In this document: positions 10,301 to 18,956 of the stretch, one piece after another
How positions within the stretch are numbered: position 1 is the stretch's first letter
How the letters are laid out: each line of letters starts with the position of its first letter
Assembly: GCF_034119845.1 (NCBI RefSeq)
Contig: NZ_CP139420.1
Span: 3,908,001 to 3,972,000, forward strand
Direction: 5' to 3'
Length of the DNA: 64,000 bases
DNA from: Flavobacterium sp. NG2
GTDB taxonomy: Bacteria > Bacteroidota > Bacteroidia > Flavobacteriales > Flavobacteriaceae
Program-made: the position numbers and the translations under genes
The notes under the pieces: model-generated
The model's database searches: none
Told to the model about the DNA's origin: nothing
What the model saw: the letters and a program-made list of their open reading frames with translations, nothing else

Positions 10301-10447
10301 AGGCATACCGTCTTCTTCCCCTATAACGGTTCCTTGAACCACTCCTACTTGAGCTTGAGCGGCAACGTTAAAAAACAACGTTAGTAGAGTAAGAAACAAA
10401 AAACGTCCTAGTACACTTTTTTGTTTATCATTTTTTTTCATTTTCAT
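7304..10447 (-). CDS. SusC-family TonB-dependent outer-membrane receptor, system 1
   Basis: 1047 residues: signal peptide (ends A-A-Q-A-Q), a carboxypeptidase-regulatory-like beta-sandwich (about 38-115, G-T-V-I-G-E-E-D-G-M-P-I-P-G-V-T-V), then a plug with N-E-V-V-V-I-G-Y-G-T and V-L-K-D-A-S-S-A-A-I-Y-G-T-R-G-A, and a long barrel ending in aromatic-rich N-F-N-F. It imports oligosaccharides using TonB energy, together with the adjacent SusD. Unlike the second SusC in this window it has no N-terminal STN signalling domain, so its control must come from a DNA-binding regulator and not from the FecR/sigma relay. Two 21-bp direct-repeat sites lie in its long (about 480-bp) upstream region. An ATG two codons downstream is an alternative start. 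Confidence 0.94.
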   Translation of the reverse strand: MKMKKNDKQKSVLGRFLFLTLLTLFFNVAAQAQVGVVQGTVIGEEDGMPIPGVTVIVKGATKGTATDFDGKYVIKANEGDLLVFSYIGMTTKNVKVTGKTLNVKLKSATQDLNEVVVIGYGTVKKKELTGAVASVKSEDIVNQVTSDLGNALQGQISGVNVVSSGEPGTSSEILIRGITSISGSNTPLYVIDGIAQEGDPGISPNEIESIDVLKDASSAAIYGTRGAAGVILITTKKGKAGALSVKLDASKGFETLGEGHKLLNAVDQTYVDMLLARNVAGTADSAINLAPLTNAADRFQYDNDISRMLFVDNAGTQNYSINVSGGSNDLKYSFIGGFFDKKGVISRSSFQRFNSRSNVTYKKGKFSANIGIGMTKEFTDRGASNTISQLIRYQPTQPILSLEADALDLFGGNDFNTNVSLLTSLNSLDEAKSTRAYTNIELGYDIIKGLNISTRFGVNDLNFERMRFRPSQSTFDVQRNLEVLQPSSISENVQRRYAVTWDATLNYQTTFAKDHKLTLTGALSSERFDYEEITVSKADISDNNITVLNSATGVASAISGPDYTNRLSGMIGRMQYDYKGKYLLSSSIRRDGSSRFAEQNRWGLFPSVSAAWNISDENFFKPLSSVVNNFKLRLSSGTVGNQSFQDYSFSTAIYRDLAYAFGDGAVATSAIQTTIGNPDVKWETSIQKNIGIDLGFFKNKLTVTAEYYQTDKKDMLFSLTVPPSVGLDDSSNGGGAPNSIRSLSNNNQVVLNIGNMTNSGYELAVGYRDRIGKLKYRMNGTFSTNENKVTKITDGFNGPILTSDNGIVPGGNATTSQITALAAGYEAGAYFVFATDGIANTPEKLAQANTYFTNRQFKMGDLIYKDVDGDGIFQSVGDRVYAGSGLPKYEIGYNLSLEYNNFDFYLNMYSALGHEIVNGARATAIGYGRSQEILNSYSDVNPNGTLPAYRGIFSAHPNYQPNTELFIEDGSYLRIRNITFGYNLSKKTTSALGISKFRIFLTGQNLFTFTKYTGYNPEVGGNVNSRGLDKGNYPLTKMYSVGLNFNF

Positions 10448-10694
10448 TTTGTTGATTTTAGTTTATTATTTTTTACTACTATTAATTTTAAAACAATTCT
10501 GATTTAATCTATTATCAAAACCAATCTTAAAATTTAAAGAAACAATCACCAGATAATTTCTTCCTCATAACTTAAAACATTAGGTATATTACCCATCAAC
10601 AGATTAACCATAATCTATTAATTCTCTTAAAAACTTTGCTTTCATATATTGGTTTAGTTTAGTTTAAAAATAAATTTGACACTTACACGCCATC

Positions 10695-10723
10695 ACACCC
10701 TAAAATCAAAAAGCCACACCCTA
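10695..10723 (-). promoter_or_regulatory. 21-bp-spaced ACACCCTA direct repeat (site A2) upstream of susC-1
   Basis: ACACCCTA starts at 10695 and again at 10716, exactly 21 bp apart and perfect over 8 bases. It shares the ACCCT core and spacing with the TTACCC sites. It lies about 250 bp upstream of the SusC start. Confidence 0.45.
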
Positions 10724-10927
10724 GCGTTAACTTTTTTAACCTTGAACACAATTGAAAGCTAATTTGCATATATAAACAAGCCTTAGCAATGTATCTCGCG
10801 CTACTATTTTTATGCTTTTTTTTACTATTATCATAAAAAAAATAACTTATTTTTATGATGTTTATAAAAAATAAAAATATTCAATACACAAAGTAAAGAA
10901 ACAAACTCAAGTTTTTTTCTACTAAAA

Positions 10928-10955
10928 TTACCCTTTACTAACACTTTTTTACCTT
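10928..10955 (-). promoter_or_regulatory. 21-bp-period direct repeat (site A1) upstream of susC-1
   Basis: TTACCC at 10928 and TTACCT at 10949. The spacer between them (TAACACTTTTTTACC) is almost identical to that of the site upstream of the GH129 gene, which argues for a shared functional element and not chance. It is about 480 bp from the SusC start, so either the leader is long or a second promoter lies between. Confidence 0.5.
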
Positions 10956-11021
10956 TCATTTTCAAAAACACCCCCTATTTTAGCATTCAAAAGGTATAAT
11001 CACATTAATACAAACAAAAAA

Positions 11022-11043
11022 AGCAGCTTGAAAACAAGCTGCT
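11022..11043 (-). terminator. Terminator of the GH129-like gene
   Basis: AGCAGCTTG (11022-11030) pairs perfectly with CAAGCTGCT (11035-11043) across a 4-base loop. It is flanked by A/T runs on both sides, so it could act in both directions; on the minus strand it ends in a run of seven T. Confidence 0.85.
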
Positions 11044-11128
11044 TTTTCTACAAATAAACCACTATGGACTGAAAGCCCATAGATTTGGTTGTTAGACTAA
11101 AAGTCTGCATTTGAAAACGCTATAATTA

Positions 11129-11220
11129 GCCACAGATTAAAAAGATTAGCACAGATTAATCCTTTGAATCTTTATAATCTGTGGCAAAAAATTTTAGAAG
11201 CTAAAGCGAAATGCACTAAA
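11129..11220. repeat. Palindromic intergenic repeat plus dispersed-repeat tail (copy 1)
   Basis: GCCACAGATTAAAAAGATT (11129-11147) and AATCTTTATAATCTGTGGC (11167-11185) are inverted repeats matching at 18 of 19 positions. The tail from 11181 (GTGGCAAAAAATTTTAGAAG...) recurs with few differences at 60529-60568. Degenerate elements of this style are, to my knowledge, common between genes in Flavobacterium genomes. No coding content. Confidence 0.6.
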
Positions 11221-11289
11221 GTGAATAGTTTTAACTATTTTGGGGACCAGTAAATAAGTGTAATACCTAAAAAATATACTAGTCGAAAA

Positions 11290-13392
11290 TTAATTAACAC
11301 TCAACTGAAAACTTCCTTTCTTAACCTTACCATCTTTAAAGGTGACTTGGTATCCAAAAGCAGGAATCTCCAATCCTTCTTTTGTTTTTTGCTTCACTGG
11401 ACCTAAATTCACAATCACTTCTGTACCTGAAGTAAATTTTGATTTTTGTAAATTAAAATCAGGGCTTAAGTACTCATGAGATTTTAATTCTGAAAAGAAT
11501 GTTTCGCGATTTACTGGGCACACTAATTGATTCGCCATCTTAATCATATCTTTCATACCATCAAATTCATAAGGCGAGAAGAAAATTGTAGAACCAACTC
11601 CAAATAACATATTTCGTAATGACTTCACTCTAAAATCTCCATTTTCAGAAATTTGATTATCAGGATCTTGAATTTTTCCAAAAACAGCTATTGCATCATG
11701 ATACACCAAATTAAACAAAGGTGCTCTATGTGAAATCTCAGATAAATTAGAATTCAAATAGGTCATCCCTTCAAACATATCAAAATAAGGAATATATTGT
11801 TGCTGACCGTGCTCCGTTCCGTTTACCAAGTTTTTAGAATCAAGGTATTTAGCTAGATTAAAACAACCTGTATTATCTTCATCTGCAAAATAAGAAAAAG
11901 AAATATCTGTGATATCTGCTTCAAGACCTAAGGCTTCAATTTCTTTTTCTAGATTCTTTTGAGCCAAACTTAACTGCTTGTTTTGATCAATATTAGCCCA
12001 ACGGCTTCCCGTATTTTTTAATTTACCATTAGCATCTTTTGCAAACAAACCTGTATCAAACTTTGGATCATTCTCTAAAGTTGCCGAATAAGCATGATAC
12101 GATGAATACAAATAACCATATTTCTTAGTCAAATCAACCGCTTCTTTTAATTTAGAAACACCTCCTAAAGCTTCACTAATAGGCCAACAATTAGGAACAA
12201 AATTTGAAAACGTTCCCCAAGCATGAAAGAAAGCATTATCTACCTTTAACTCATCATGCGTAGTTTTTATCATATTTTGCAGTTGCTCAAATGTAAATGC
12301 CATACCTGGCATATTCACATAATGAGGGTAACCACCGTAAACGCCCATATAAACAGCTCCTGCTAATTTTTTAACATCTGGATCTCTTTTAGCTTTGTCC
12401 TCTAGCGATACAAAATACCCTCTTTTGATGGCTTCTTTTCTATATACCTTAGCCATATCAACATAATTTCCTTTTGAAATAAACTGATAGCTAATTATTT
12501 TCTTTTCATTTGCCTTCTTCAAATTCCAAACAGGGTCTAAAAATGCAATTCGCTTATTAGGTGACATTTTCCCTTCTGGATTGTATAAATATTGCCCGTT
12601 ATTGTTAATGTTATAAAACATTTTGGGTCTTGAGGCTTCATCAACTATACCAATAACGGCTGATTTTTCATTGTAAGTTCCCCACCATGGCATCGACAAA
12701 CCTGAAGCATTAAATAAATCCAAGGTTCCAGTTGATTTTGCCAAATAAGTAGCATCATCCCATCGGCAAAAAGCACCACCATTCATAGGAAAAATATAAG
12801 ACGGACTTATAACACCTTGCTTTTGAGGAATAACAACTGCCCCTTTATCAACATCTGTTTCTAAACTAAAAGCTCTTGTAGGATATTTTAATTCTAATAA
12901 TTTGAATTTTCCACCTTTAAAAGAAACGATTTCGACATCTAATTTTCCTTCTTTGGTATCTAATCGTAATTCAGTTTGAATACTTACTTCTTCGGCTACC
13001 ACATCCTTCTCCAGTACTGGATTCTTAAAGTCAATCGTAATTACTAAATTACTTTTTTTAGTAACCGTAATCGTTTTACTTTTAGAAATATTGACGCTTT
13101 GTTTCTTTCCGTCATTTCCGCTCAATTCTAAGATACCGGCCGCATTTTCCCAAGGATCAGATTGCCATAATTGACCTGACTTTTTCTCCAATACTGCAAA
13201 AGAACCCGTGGTTTTATCAACGCTAACTTTGATAGCTGGATTTTCAATAACGATCTCTGAATTGCTACTTTTATGGGATTGATTTTCTTTTGATGAAAAA
13301 CTAGAAAGAAAGAACAAACTCAACATAATACTTAGTGATTGTAACACATTAAGACTCGTCTTTCGCATCTTGAAAGGATCATTATTTTTCAT
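11290..13392 (-). CDS. GH129-like (GH101-related) alpha-glycosidase, candidate 3,6-anhydro-D-galactosidase
   Basis: About 700 residues. The start at 13392 (M-K-N-N-D-P-F) is preferred for its ACTAAAAATT leader and shorter signal region; an in-frame ATG at 13422 adds ten residues. A hydrophobic export signal (about residues 14-35) is followed by a beta-rich N-terminal domain and a TIM-barrel-like core containing Y-M-G-V-Y-G-G-Y-P, F-H-A-W-G-T and D-I-S-F-S-Y-F-A-D-E-D. The architecture fits the GH101-related GH129 group. Zobellia GH129 is known to release 3,6-anhydro-D-galactose from neocarrabiose-type oligosaccharides, which would suit a periplasmic exo-step here. It forms its own transcription unit, with a 21-bp direct repeat upstream and a strong terminator downstream. 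Family call from pattern recognition only. Confidence 0.6.
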   Translation of the reverse strand: MKNNDPFKMRKTSLNVLQSLSIMLSLFFLSSFSSKENQSHKSSNSEIVIENPAIKVSVDKTTGSFAVLEKKSGQLWQSDPWENAAGILELSGNDGKKQSVNISKSKTITVTKKSNLVITIDFKNPVLEKDVVAEEVSIQTELRLDTKEGKLDVEIVSFKGGKFKLLELKYPTRAFSLETDVDKGAVVIPQKQGVISPSYIFPMNGGAFCRWDDATYLAKSTGTLDLFNASGLSMPWWGTYNEKSAVIGIVDEASRPKMFYNINNNGQYLYNPEGKMSPNKRIAFLDPVWNLKKANEKKIISYQFISKGNYVDMAKVYRKEAIKRGYFVSLEDKAKRDPDVKKLAGAVYMGVYGGYPHYVNMPGMAFTFEQLQNMIKTTHDELKVDNAFFHAWGTFSNFVPNCWPISEALGGVSKLKEAVDLTKKYGYLYSSYHAYSATLENDPKFDTGLFAKDANGKLKNTGSRWANIDQNKQLSLAQKNLEKEIEALGLEADITDISFSYFADEDNTGCFNLAKYLDSKNLVNGTEHGQQQYIPYFDMFEGMTYLNSNLSEISHRAPLFNLVYHDAIAVFGKIQDPDNQISENGDFRVKSLRNMLFGVGSTIFFSPYEFDGMKDMIKMANQLVCPVNRETFFSELKSHEYLSPDFNLQKSKFTSGTEVIVNLGPVKQKTKEGLEIPAFGYQVTFKDGKVKKGSFQLSVN

Positions 13393-13487
13393 AATTTTTA
13401 GTTTCGTTAAATAGTTAAACATTCTATTTTGTTTTTTAGTTAGACCTACAAATTACCAAACTTTATCAACTATTTTAATGGTAAAAA

Positions 13488-13515
13488 TTACCATTTTATA
13501 ACACTTTTTTACCCC
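13488..13515 (-). promoter_or_regulatory. 21-bp-period direct repeat (site B) upstream of the GH129-like gene
   Basis: TTACCA at 13488 and TTACCC at 13509, 21 bp apart, with a spacer nearly identical to the one upstream of susC-1. The first copy is embedded in a perfect inverted repeat, AATGGTAA-AAA-TTACCATT (13477-13495), which offers the same core on both strands. It is about 70-95 bp from the possible start codons. Confidence 0.5.
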
Positions 13516-13609
13516 ATTATTCTAGATTACCTAGTTTAAACTAGATAATAATAAGCGTTTTATTGCTTTTATGAGTTTATATTCTTAATAAGCACGGTAA
13601 CAAAAAAAA

Positions 13610-13636
13610 ACAGTAGTAAACTAAGTTTACTACTGT
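13610..13636 (-). terminator. Terminator after the GH2 gene, ending the sulfatase/esterase/GH2 unit
   Basis: Perfect 12-bp stem ACAGTAGTAAAC / GTTTACTACTGT with a 3-base loop. On the minus strand it is followed by a run of nine T. This is one of the clearest intrinsic terminators in the window. Confidence 0.92.
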
Positions 13637-13685
13637 CTTCAAAAATTTCCTTCAATACCATGAAGAAAACAGCTATTTTATGATT

Positions 13686-16040
13686 TTATTTTTGAGGTTT
13701 GAACCTCAATTTCCCCTTTAAATCTTTTGAAGTTGCCGAGAATGAAATTTTACTATTTTTATCTCCTATTTGCACTACTGCTGTTGCAATTCCTGCTTCG
13801 GCATTTACACCACCTAGATTCATCAGTTTGGCATCTCCTTGGATTGAAAAGTCTATTTTTTCATTAAAATCTGGGACTATGGTACCATTTTTATCCACTG
13901 CTGCGATATACACAAAAACAACATCATTGACTCCTGCTTGCGCTTTTTTACCACTTTCATCAATCCAAATTTTGAATTTTGCAGCAGCTTCTGGAGTTTT
14001 TACCGTTGTGGTTTCAACTTGTTTACCATTAATGAACCCAACTGCTTTTAATTCACCAGCTTCAAATTGATTCACCTTAAATGTAAAAGGCGGATGGGAT
14101 AGATTTGTTGTGTTTTTATCATTATCTGGTTTTTGTTTGCCAATACTTTTTCCGTTTACAAATAATTCAACCTCATCACAATTGCTGAATACTTTTACAT
14201 TCAAATCAGAGGTAGCATTCCAATAACTTGCGATTTTAAGAACTACTGCTTCAGATGGACTTTTTTGACTTTCATAAAAATTAAAACCAAATTTTGGCAA
14301 ACGGAAAATATCCATAATCCCTGATGTTTCAATATCATCATGATAACCACGGTTGTAATCATACATTACCCAATACCCATCACCAAAGGCAGTCGTATTT
14401 AAATTATCATTATGAGATTCCTGTAAATTATAGGCTTGTTGCAATAAAGCCGCTTCACCTTCTTTTCTATAATGACGGCTACTTTTTTCTAGTCGCATGC
14501 CTTTTGGCATTTTGTCTTGGTTCAAACCTGCATTGCTTGAATAATATTCCCAATCTCCATATTCAGAAACGAAATAAGGTTTGATTCCCTTGTTTTCATT
14601 TGGATGAAGGATTCGGTGTTGTCTGGCTTGAAAGAAAATATCATATACCTCAGGCATCCATCCGCAAGAAAAAGCCTGACTTCCTGGATATTCCTCATGT
14701 ACTCTTCGGTTCAATTCTTCCATAAAAGGAATCGGCATCTTGGTTTCATTCAGTGAAACTTCCCAACAAACTACAGACGGATGGTTACGGTCACGACGAA
14801 TTAAGTTCGTAGCCGACTCATAGCAAAAATTCTTGAAAGCTTCATTTTCAGCATAATATTGCCAACCTAAAATTGCATCTACCACAAATAATCCTAATTC
14901 GTCACAAGCCTTTAAGAATGCTGGCGATTGCGGATAATGTGACAAACGGATGCAATTGAATCCAGCGTCTTTTATCTTTTTTGCATCACGATATTGCGCA
15001 TTGTCTGAAAGGGCATAACCAATAAACGGATATTCTTGATGGCGATTGACACCACGTAAAAAGGTTTTTACACCGTTCACATACAAATCGGTTCCTCTAA
15101 ATTCTAGCGAACGAATTCCGAAAGTGGTAGTCTCTTTATCTTTTAATTGACCATTTACCAAAACTTTAGTCTCTAACTGGTATAAATTAGGACTTTCAGG
15201 TGACCATAAATTTGGATTTCGAACTGTTACAGTAGCTTTCAATTCCACCTCTCCCTTGGAAGGAATACTCCTTTGAGAAGTAATTTCTTCAATTTTCTTT
15301 CCTTTGAAAAATACCGTTTGAACCAAATCTACTTTTTGATTTTCATTTGTTTCGTTAAGCAAATGTGTTTTAATGGCCACATCCGAAGATTCTTTTGTCA
15401 CCTTTGGAAAACTCACAAAAATGCCACCTCCTGCAATTTTATTAGCCAACAAAGGGTGTGAAATATATACTTTCTCTTTGTATGTCATCCAAGCATTACG
15501 ATACAAACCACCATACATATTAAAATCTAATATCTTAAGTGGTTTTGGACCTGTTACAGGATTGTCTGTATTGTCTAATTTTACGGCAATGGTATTGGTT
15601 TCTCCAAATTTCACAAACTTTGAAGCATCAATTAAAATAGGTAAATAACCTCCTTGTTGGTTGGCTACTTCTACTCCATTAATCCAAACTTTAGCTATAT
15701 TCATAGCGCCTTCAAACTCTAAAAAGACTTTTTTGTCTTTTGCGGAAGCGTCGACCTTGAATGCTTTACGATACCAACAAATGCCCTGCCATTGGTTGTT
15801 AACAATCAATGGTTCGATATTCGCTGTATGCGGTAAACTTACTTTTTCCCAATTCGCATCATTATAGTTTGATTGTATCAAATCGCTATCTGAAAGCGTC
15901 TTAGCGTTCACTTTTGTAAATTTCCAATCTTTATTAAAATCAAGTTTTACACTCGTTTCTTGAGCCGTTACAACCGAAGAAATTGCTATAAAACTCCATA
16001 AAATATGCCTCTGGGCTTTCTTCAAAAAGGAATTATTCAT
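13686..16040 (-). CDS. GH2 family beta-galactosidase
   Basis: About 784 residues from the ATG at 16040. That start overlaps the upstream sulfatase stop in ATGAATAA, which suggests translational coupling; an earlier in-frame ATG at 16133 would run deep into the sulfatase gene and break the signal peptide. Domains in order: signal peptide (ends V-T-A-Q), sugar-binding jelly roll with W-Y-R-K-A-F and W-I-N-G-V-E-V, Ig-like domain, TIM barrel, further beta domains. Catalytic residues are visible: acid/base Glu432 in C-W-E-V-S-L-N-E-T and nucleophile Glu493 in F-V-S-E-Y-G-D-W. It should cleave non-reducing-end beta-1,4-galactose from desulfated galactan oligosaccharides in the periplasm. Substrate inferred from the locus. 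Confidence 0.88.
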   Translation of the reverse strand: MNNSFLKKAQRHILWSFIAISSVVTAQETSVKLDFNKDWKFTKVNAKTLSDSDLIQSNYNDANWEKVSLPHTANIEPLIVNNQWQGICWYRKAFKVDASAKDKKVFLEFEGAMNIAKVWINGVEVANQQGGYLPILIDASKFVKFGETNTIAVKLDNTDNPVTGPKPLKILDFNMYGGLYRNAWMTYKEKVYISHPLLANKIAGGGIFVSFPKVTKESSDVAIKTHLLNETNENQKVDLVQTVFFKGKKIEEITSQRSIPSKGEVELKATVTVRNPNLWSPESPNLYQLETKVLVNGQLKDKETTTFGIRSLEFRGTDLYVNGVKTFLRGVNRHQEYPFIGYALSDNAQYRDAKKIKDAGFNCIRLSHYPQSPAFLKACDELGLFVVDAILGWQYYAENEAFKNFCYESATNLIRRDRNHPSVVCWEVSLNETKMPIPFMEELNRRVHEEYPGSQAFSCGWMPEVYDIFFQARQHRILHPNENKGIKPYFVSEYGDWEYYSSNAGLNQDKMPKGMRLEKSSRHYRKEGEAALLQQAYNLQESHNDNLNTTAFGDGYWVMYDYNRGYHDDIETSGIMDIFRLPKFGFNFYESQKSPSEAVVLKIASYWNATSDLNVKVFSNCDEVELFVNGKSIGKQKPDNDKNTTNLSHPPFTFKVNQFEAGELKAVGFINGKQVETTTVKTPEAAAKFKIWIDESGKKAQAGVNDVVFVYIAAVDKNGTIVPDFNEKIDFSIQGDAKLMNLGGVNAEAGIATAVVQIGDKNSKISFSATSKDLKGKLRFKPQK

Positions 16041-17562
16041 CGTTCTTTTTATTTTGTTTTGTATTAGTAGATTTTTTATTGGCTGCTTTGTATTGATTTC
16101 CCATTTTTTTGAATCCAATTTCAACACCTGCAAGCATTTGTTGGTACAACTCTGGTCTTTCTTTTTTAACCCAAGCCAATATTGCTACAGCATCGGCTTC
16201 CTCTGGATGATACACATCACTCACTGGTTTCATTTTTTTGTCATACCAAAGCGTCTTTTTACGCAATTCCTTTAAAACTTTTGCATATTTTTTATCGAAA
16301 GCGAGGTTGTGTAATTCCTCTGGATCTTTTTCTAAATCATACAACTCTTCTACAGGTTTGGTTTTAGCAAAGAAAGGCTTTTGAGCTTCATTCAGCTTTC
16401 CTTCTTCATTCAATTTGCGCATGATATGCACTGCAGGACGGTAAAACTCTAGATAAGCTTGGTGTGCATCATAAGGCATTTCAGGTTTATCATTACGAAT
16501 GTATTTCCATTTATCAGAGGTTACTGCTCTTGATTTTTCCTCAATCTCATCCCACAAATCGCGTGTTGCATAGACATAATCGTTTTTATACTTTTTATCT
16601 AAAATCGATTTGCCTGTCATATAAGAAGGTACTTTTACGCCTGCCCAATCCAAAATAGTTGCTGTAATATCTACCGCAGAAACGATTTCTTTACTCACAT
16701 GAGGACCATTATACTTTTGAGGATAATGAACAATTAAAGGAATTCGCAAACCTGAATCAGCGAGATAACCTTTTCCTCTTATGTTACATCTTCCGTTATC
16801 GCCTATAAAAATCACGATAGTATTATCAGCCAATCCTTTTTCTTCCAATTCTTTGAAAATCATTCCCACCTCATTATCCAAAAATTCGATTTGGTCTAAA
16901 TATTTCGCCCAGTCCAAACGGATAACAGGATCATCAGCCAAATATGATGGTAATTTCACTTTATTAGGGTCAACGGGGTGCTTTGATTTGCTTCTTACCT
17001 CATCCCACCAATCGCCACGATGGCTGGCTAGCAACTGAATTTGAGCAAAAAATGGCTTTCTGTCATTTTCAAAATGATCGTATTTATCAAACAATCCAAA
17101 TTGCGTTTTGCCATCCCAAGGACCTATGTTTTCAGACTTAAAGTTCATATCTGTTTTACGACCTAATCCCATTACGGCATGATTTCCTAGAACCGTTGTA
17201 TATCCCGCATCTCTTAGTAAAGCCGTGAAAGGTTTGAAACGAGAATCCAACGGTACATCACGATTAGAACGGTGGTTATGTGCATTGATTTTGAGTTGGT
17301 GTGTTCCTACCATCATCGCTGAGCGACTAGGCGAACATATTGAGTTGGTTACAAAACAATTATCATAACGAACCCCTTCGGCAGCCATTTTATTAAGATT
17401 TGGTGTCTTTACAGCTTCCATTCCGTAGCACTCTAAGTCCAAACTCATATCTTCGGCCATGAGCCAAATGATATTGGGTCTTTTGAGTTCACTCTGCCCA
17501 ATGGCTGAAAAGCTCAAAAGTGAAGCAAATGCCAGTGGTAGTATTTTTTTTAAAATCATCAT
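16033..17562 (-). CDS. S1 family sulfatase with atypical active-site surroundings
   Basis: 509 residues with a signal peptide (ends S-A-I-G-Q). The formylglycine motif is C-S-P-S-R at Cys76. Metal ligands are suggested by A-E-D-M-S near residue 37 and I-G-D-N-G around 265. The usual G-K-x-H motif that follows is replaced by V-L-G-N-H-A-V-M-G-L-G, so the conserved Lys is missing at that place or displaced; T-H-Q-L-K-I-N-A-H-N-H-R-S after the motif may supply other ligands. The C-terminus is Lys/Asn-rich and overlaps the GH2 start by eight bases. Removes sulfate esters from galactan oligosaccharides; position specificity and S1 subfamily unknown. Confidence 0.88.
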   Translation of the reverse strand: MMILKKILPLAFASLLSFSAIGQSELKRPNIIWLMAEDMSLDLECYGMEAVKTPNLNKMAAEGVRYDNCFVTNSICSPSRSAMMVGTHQLKINAHNHRSNRDVPLDSRFKPFTALLRDAGYTTVLGNHAVMGLGRKTDMNFKSENIGPWDGKTQFGLFDKYDHFENDRKPFFAQIQLLASHRGDWWDEVRSKSKHPVDPNKVKLPSYLADDPVIRLDWAKYLDQIEFLDNEVGMIFKELEEKGLADNTIVIFIGDNGRCNIRGKGYLADSGLRIPLIVHYPQKYNGPHVSKEIVSAVDITATILDWAGVKVPSYMTGKSILDKKYKNDYVYATRDLWDEIEEKSRAVTSDKWKYIRNDKPEMPYDAHQAYLEFYRPAVHIMRKLNEEGKLNEAQKPFFAKTKPVEELYDLEKDPEELHNLAFDKKYAKVLKELRKKTLWYDKKMKPVSDVYHPEEADAVAILAWVKKERPELYQQMLAGVEIGFKKMGNQYKAANKKSTNTKQNKKNDE

Positions 17563-17572
17563 ATCTCTATAA

Positions 17573-18928
17573 TTACGCTTTTTTATAATTTGGAACCGCT
17601 TCTTTCTCCCATTTAGCCAAATCTTTTTTCAATTTTGCAGCCATTTTCAATTCCGTATTAATCAAATCTTTTTGCTCTGAAATGTCATTTTTGATATTAA
17701 ACAATTGGAATTTTCCACTGTGGTACTTAATCAATTTCCAATCACCCGCAATCACGGCAGCATATTGATCTTCGTAACTACGGAAGAAATACAAACTTCT
17801 GTCTTTAAACTTTTTACCATTTACAATAGGCATCAAACTTTTTCCGTTTACTTGTTTGTCTGCACATTCTTTTCCTGAGGCAATATCGATTAATGTTGGA
17901 AAAACATCTGTAGTTTGAATTGGAATATCCGAAACCGTATTCGCTTTGGTCACCCCAGGATAATATAATAAAAACGGTACTCTCGCTCCTCCTTCACCTA
18001 AGGTATTTCCTCCTGTTTTTCCTCCACTCAAAGGGGCGTTACTGAAATATCCTCCTTGGTCAGAAGTAAATATAATTACCGTATTATCAGCAATTCCTTT
18101 TTCGATTAATGCTTTTCTAACGCGACCCACAGATTCGTCCACAGCCGAAATCATCGCAGCATATTCTGCATCCTTACCTTTTAATCCTTCTTTTTTATAT
18201 TGCTCTACCCAGTCTTTTCTACCTATTTGTGGACCATGTACATCATAATGAAAATAAGAAAGCATAAATGGTTTATCGTTTTTATAATTTGAAATAAAAT
18301 CTAACGCTTTATCAGCCAAAACGGTTTCTAAATATACATCTGTGTTATCAAAACTAGCCAAAGGGTTTACATCTTTGAAAAATGGAGGGTAGTAATTCTT
18401 TGGATGTCCATAATTACATACGCCGTACTCTTCATCAAATCCTTGTTTTGTTGGATAATATCGAGCATCTCCCAAATGCCATTTCCCTAAGAAAAAGTTA
18501 TAATATCCTAATTCTTTCAAACGTTCCGCATAAGTTACCTCTTTCAATGGCAACATATTAATCGAAGGCATTTGCACGGGATCAGTAGGCCATAAACTAA
18601 AATCGTTGATGGAGTTTCCTTTGTCATCAAAATCAGCTTTATTACCATCATCTACATGACGCACCATTTGAAAACGAACAGGTTCTCTACCAGTTAAAAT
18701 CGAAGCACGACTTGGGCTACAAGTAGGTGTAGCTACATAAGCACGGCTAAAATCCATTCCGTCCTGACGCAGTTTATCGATATTAGGTGTATGGAATTTT
18801 GGATTTCTATAGCCCACATCTGCCCATCCTAAATCATCTACAAAGAATAGAATAACATTGGGTTTCTTTTGTGCAAAACTTAGTTGTAGTGCCATCAAAA
18901 ACACCAAAGCAACAACTGATTTTTTCAT
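17573..18928 (-). CDS. S1 family sulfatase
   Basis: 451 residues from the ATG at 18928; an upstream TTG at 18949 would add seven residues, but M-K-K-S-V-V-A-L makes a normal signal peptide. Formylglycine motif C-S-P-S-R at Cys70 followed by A-S-I-L-T-G-R, metal-binding F-V-D-D-L-G-W-A-D near residue 28, and a canonical F-L-G-K-W-H-L-G-D. The late metal motif reads T-S-D-Q-G and not the usual S-D-N-G, a conservative change also found in some S1 groups. Exported, probably periplasmic. It sits in a tight sulfatase/esterase run (10 bp from the next sulfatase gene). Substrate position cannot be read from sequence. Confidence 0.9.
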   Translation of the reverse strand: MKKSVVALVFLMALQLSFAQKKPNVILFFVDDLGWADVGYRNPKFHTPNIDKLRQDGMDFSRAYVATPTCSPSRASILTGREPVRFQMVRHVDDGNKADFDDKGNSINDFSLWPTDPVQMPSINMLPLKEVTYAERLKELGYYNFFLGKWHLGDARYYPTKQGFDEEYGVCNYGHPKNYYPPFFKDVNPLASFDNTDVYLETVLADKALDFISNYKNDKPFMLSYFHYDVHGPQIGRKDWVEQYKKEGLKGKDAEYAAMISAVDESVGRVRKALIEKGIADNTVIIFTSDQGGYFSNAPLSGGKTGGNTLGEGGARVPFLLYYPGVTKANTVSDIPIQTTDVFPTLIDIASGKECADKQVNGKSLMPIVNGKKFKDRSLYFFRSYEDQYAAVIAGDWKLIKYHSGKFQLFNIKNDISEQKDLINTELKMAAKLKKDLAKWEKEAVPNYKKA

Positions 18929-18956
18929 TTTTTTATCTATTAAAAACAAACTATAA

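Larger units (their letters stand above)
10448..11289. other. Long intergenic region: susC leader, two operator-like repeats, terminator, dispersed repeat
   Basis: About 840 bases without a gene. From susC outward it holds an AT-rich leader (10448-10690), a 21-bp-spaced ACACCCTA pair (10695/10716), a TTACCC/TTACCT pair (10928/10949), the GH129 terminator (11022-11043), small hairpins around 11060-11110, and a palindromic repeat block (11129-11220). Each strong element is listed separately. Confidence 0.6.

Noticed and set aside
10589..10610. TTACCC near the susC-1 start
   Set aside because: No partner at 21 bp in either direction.
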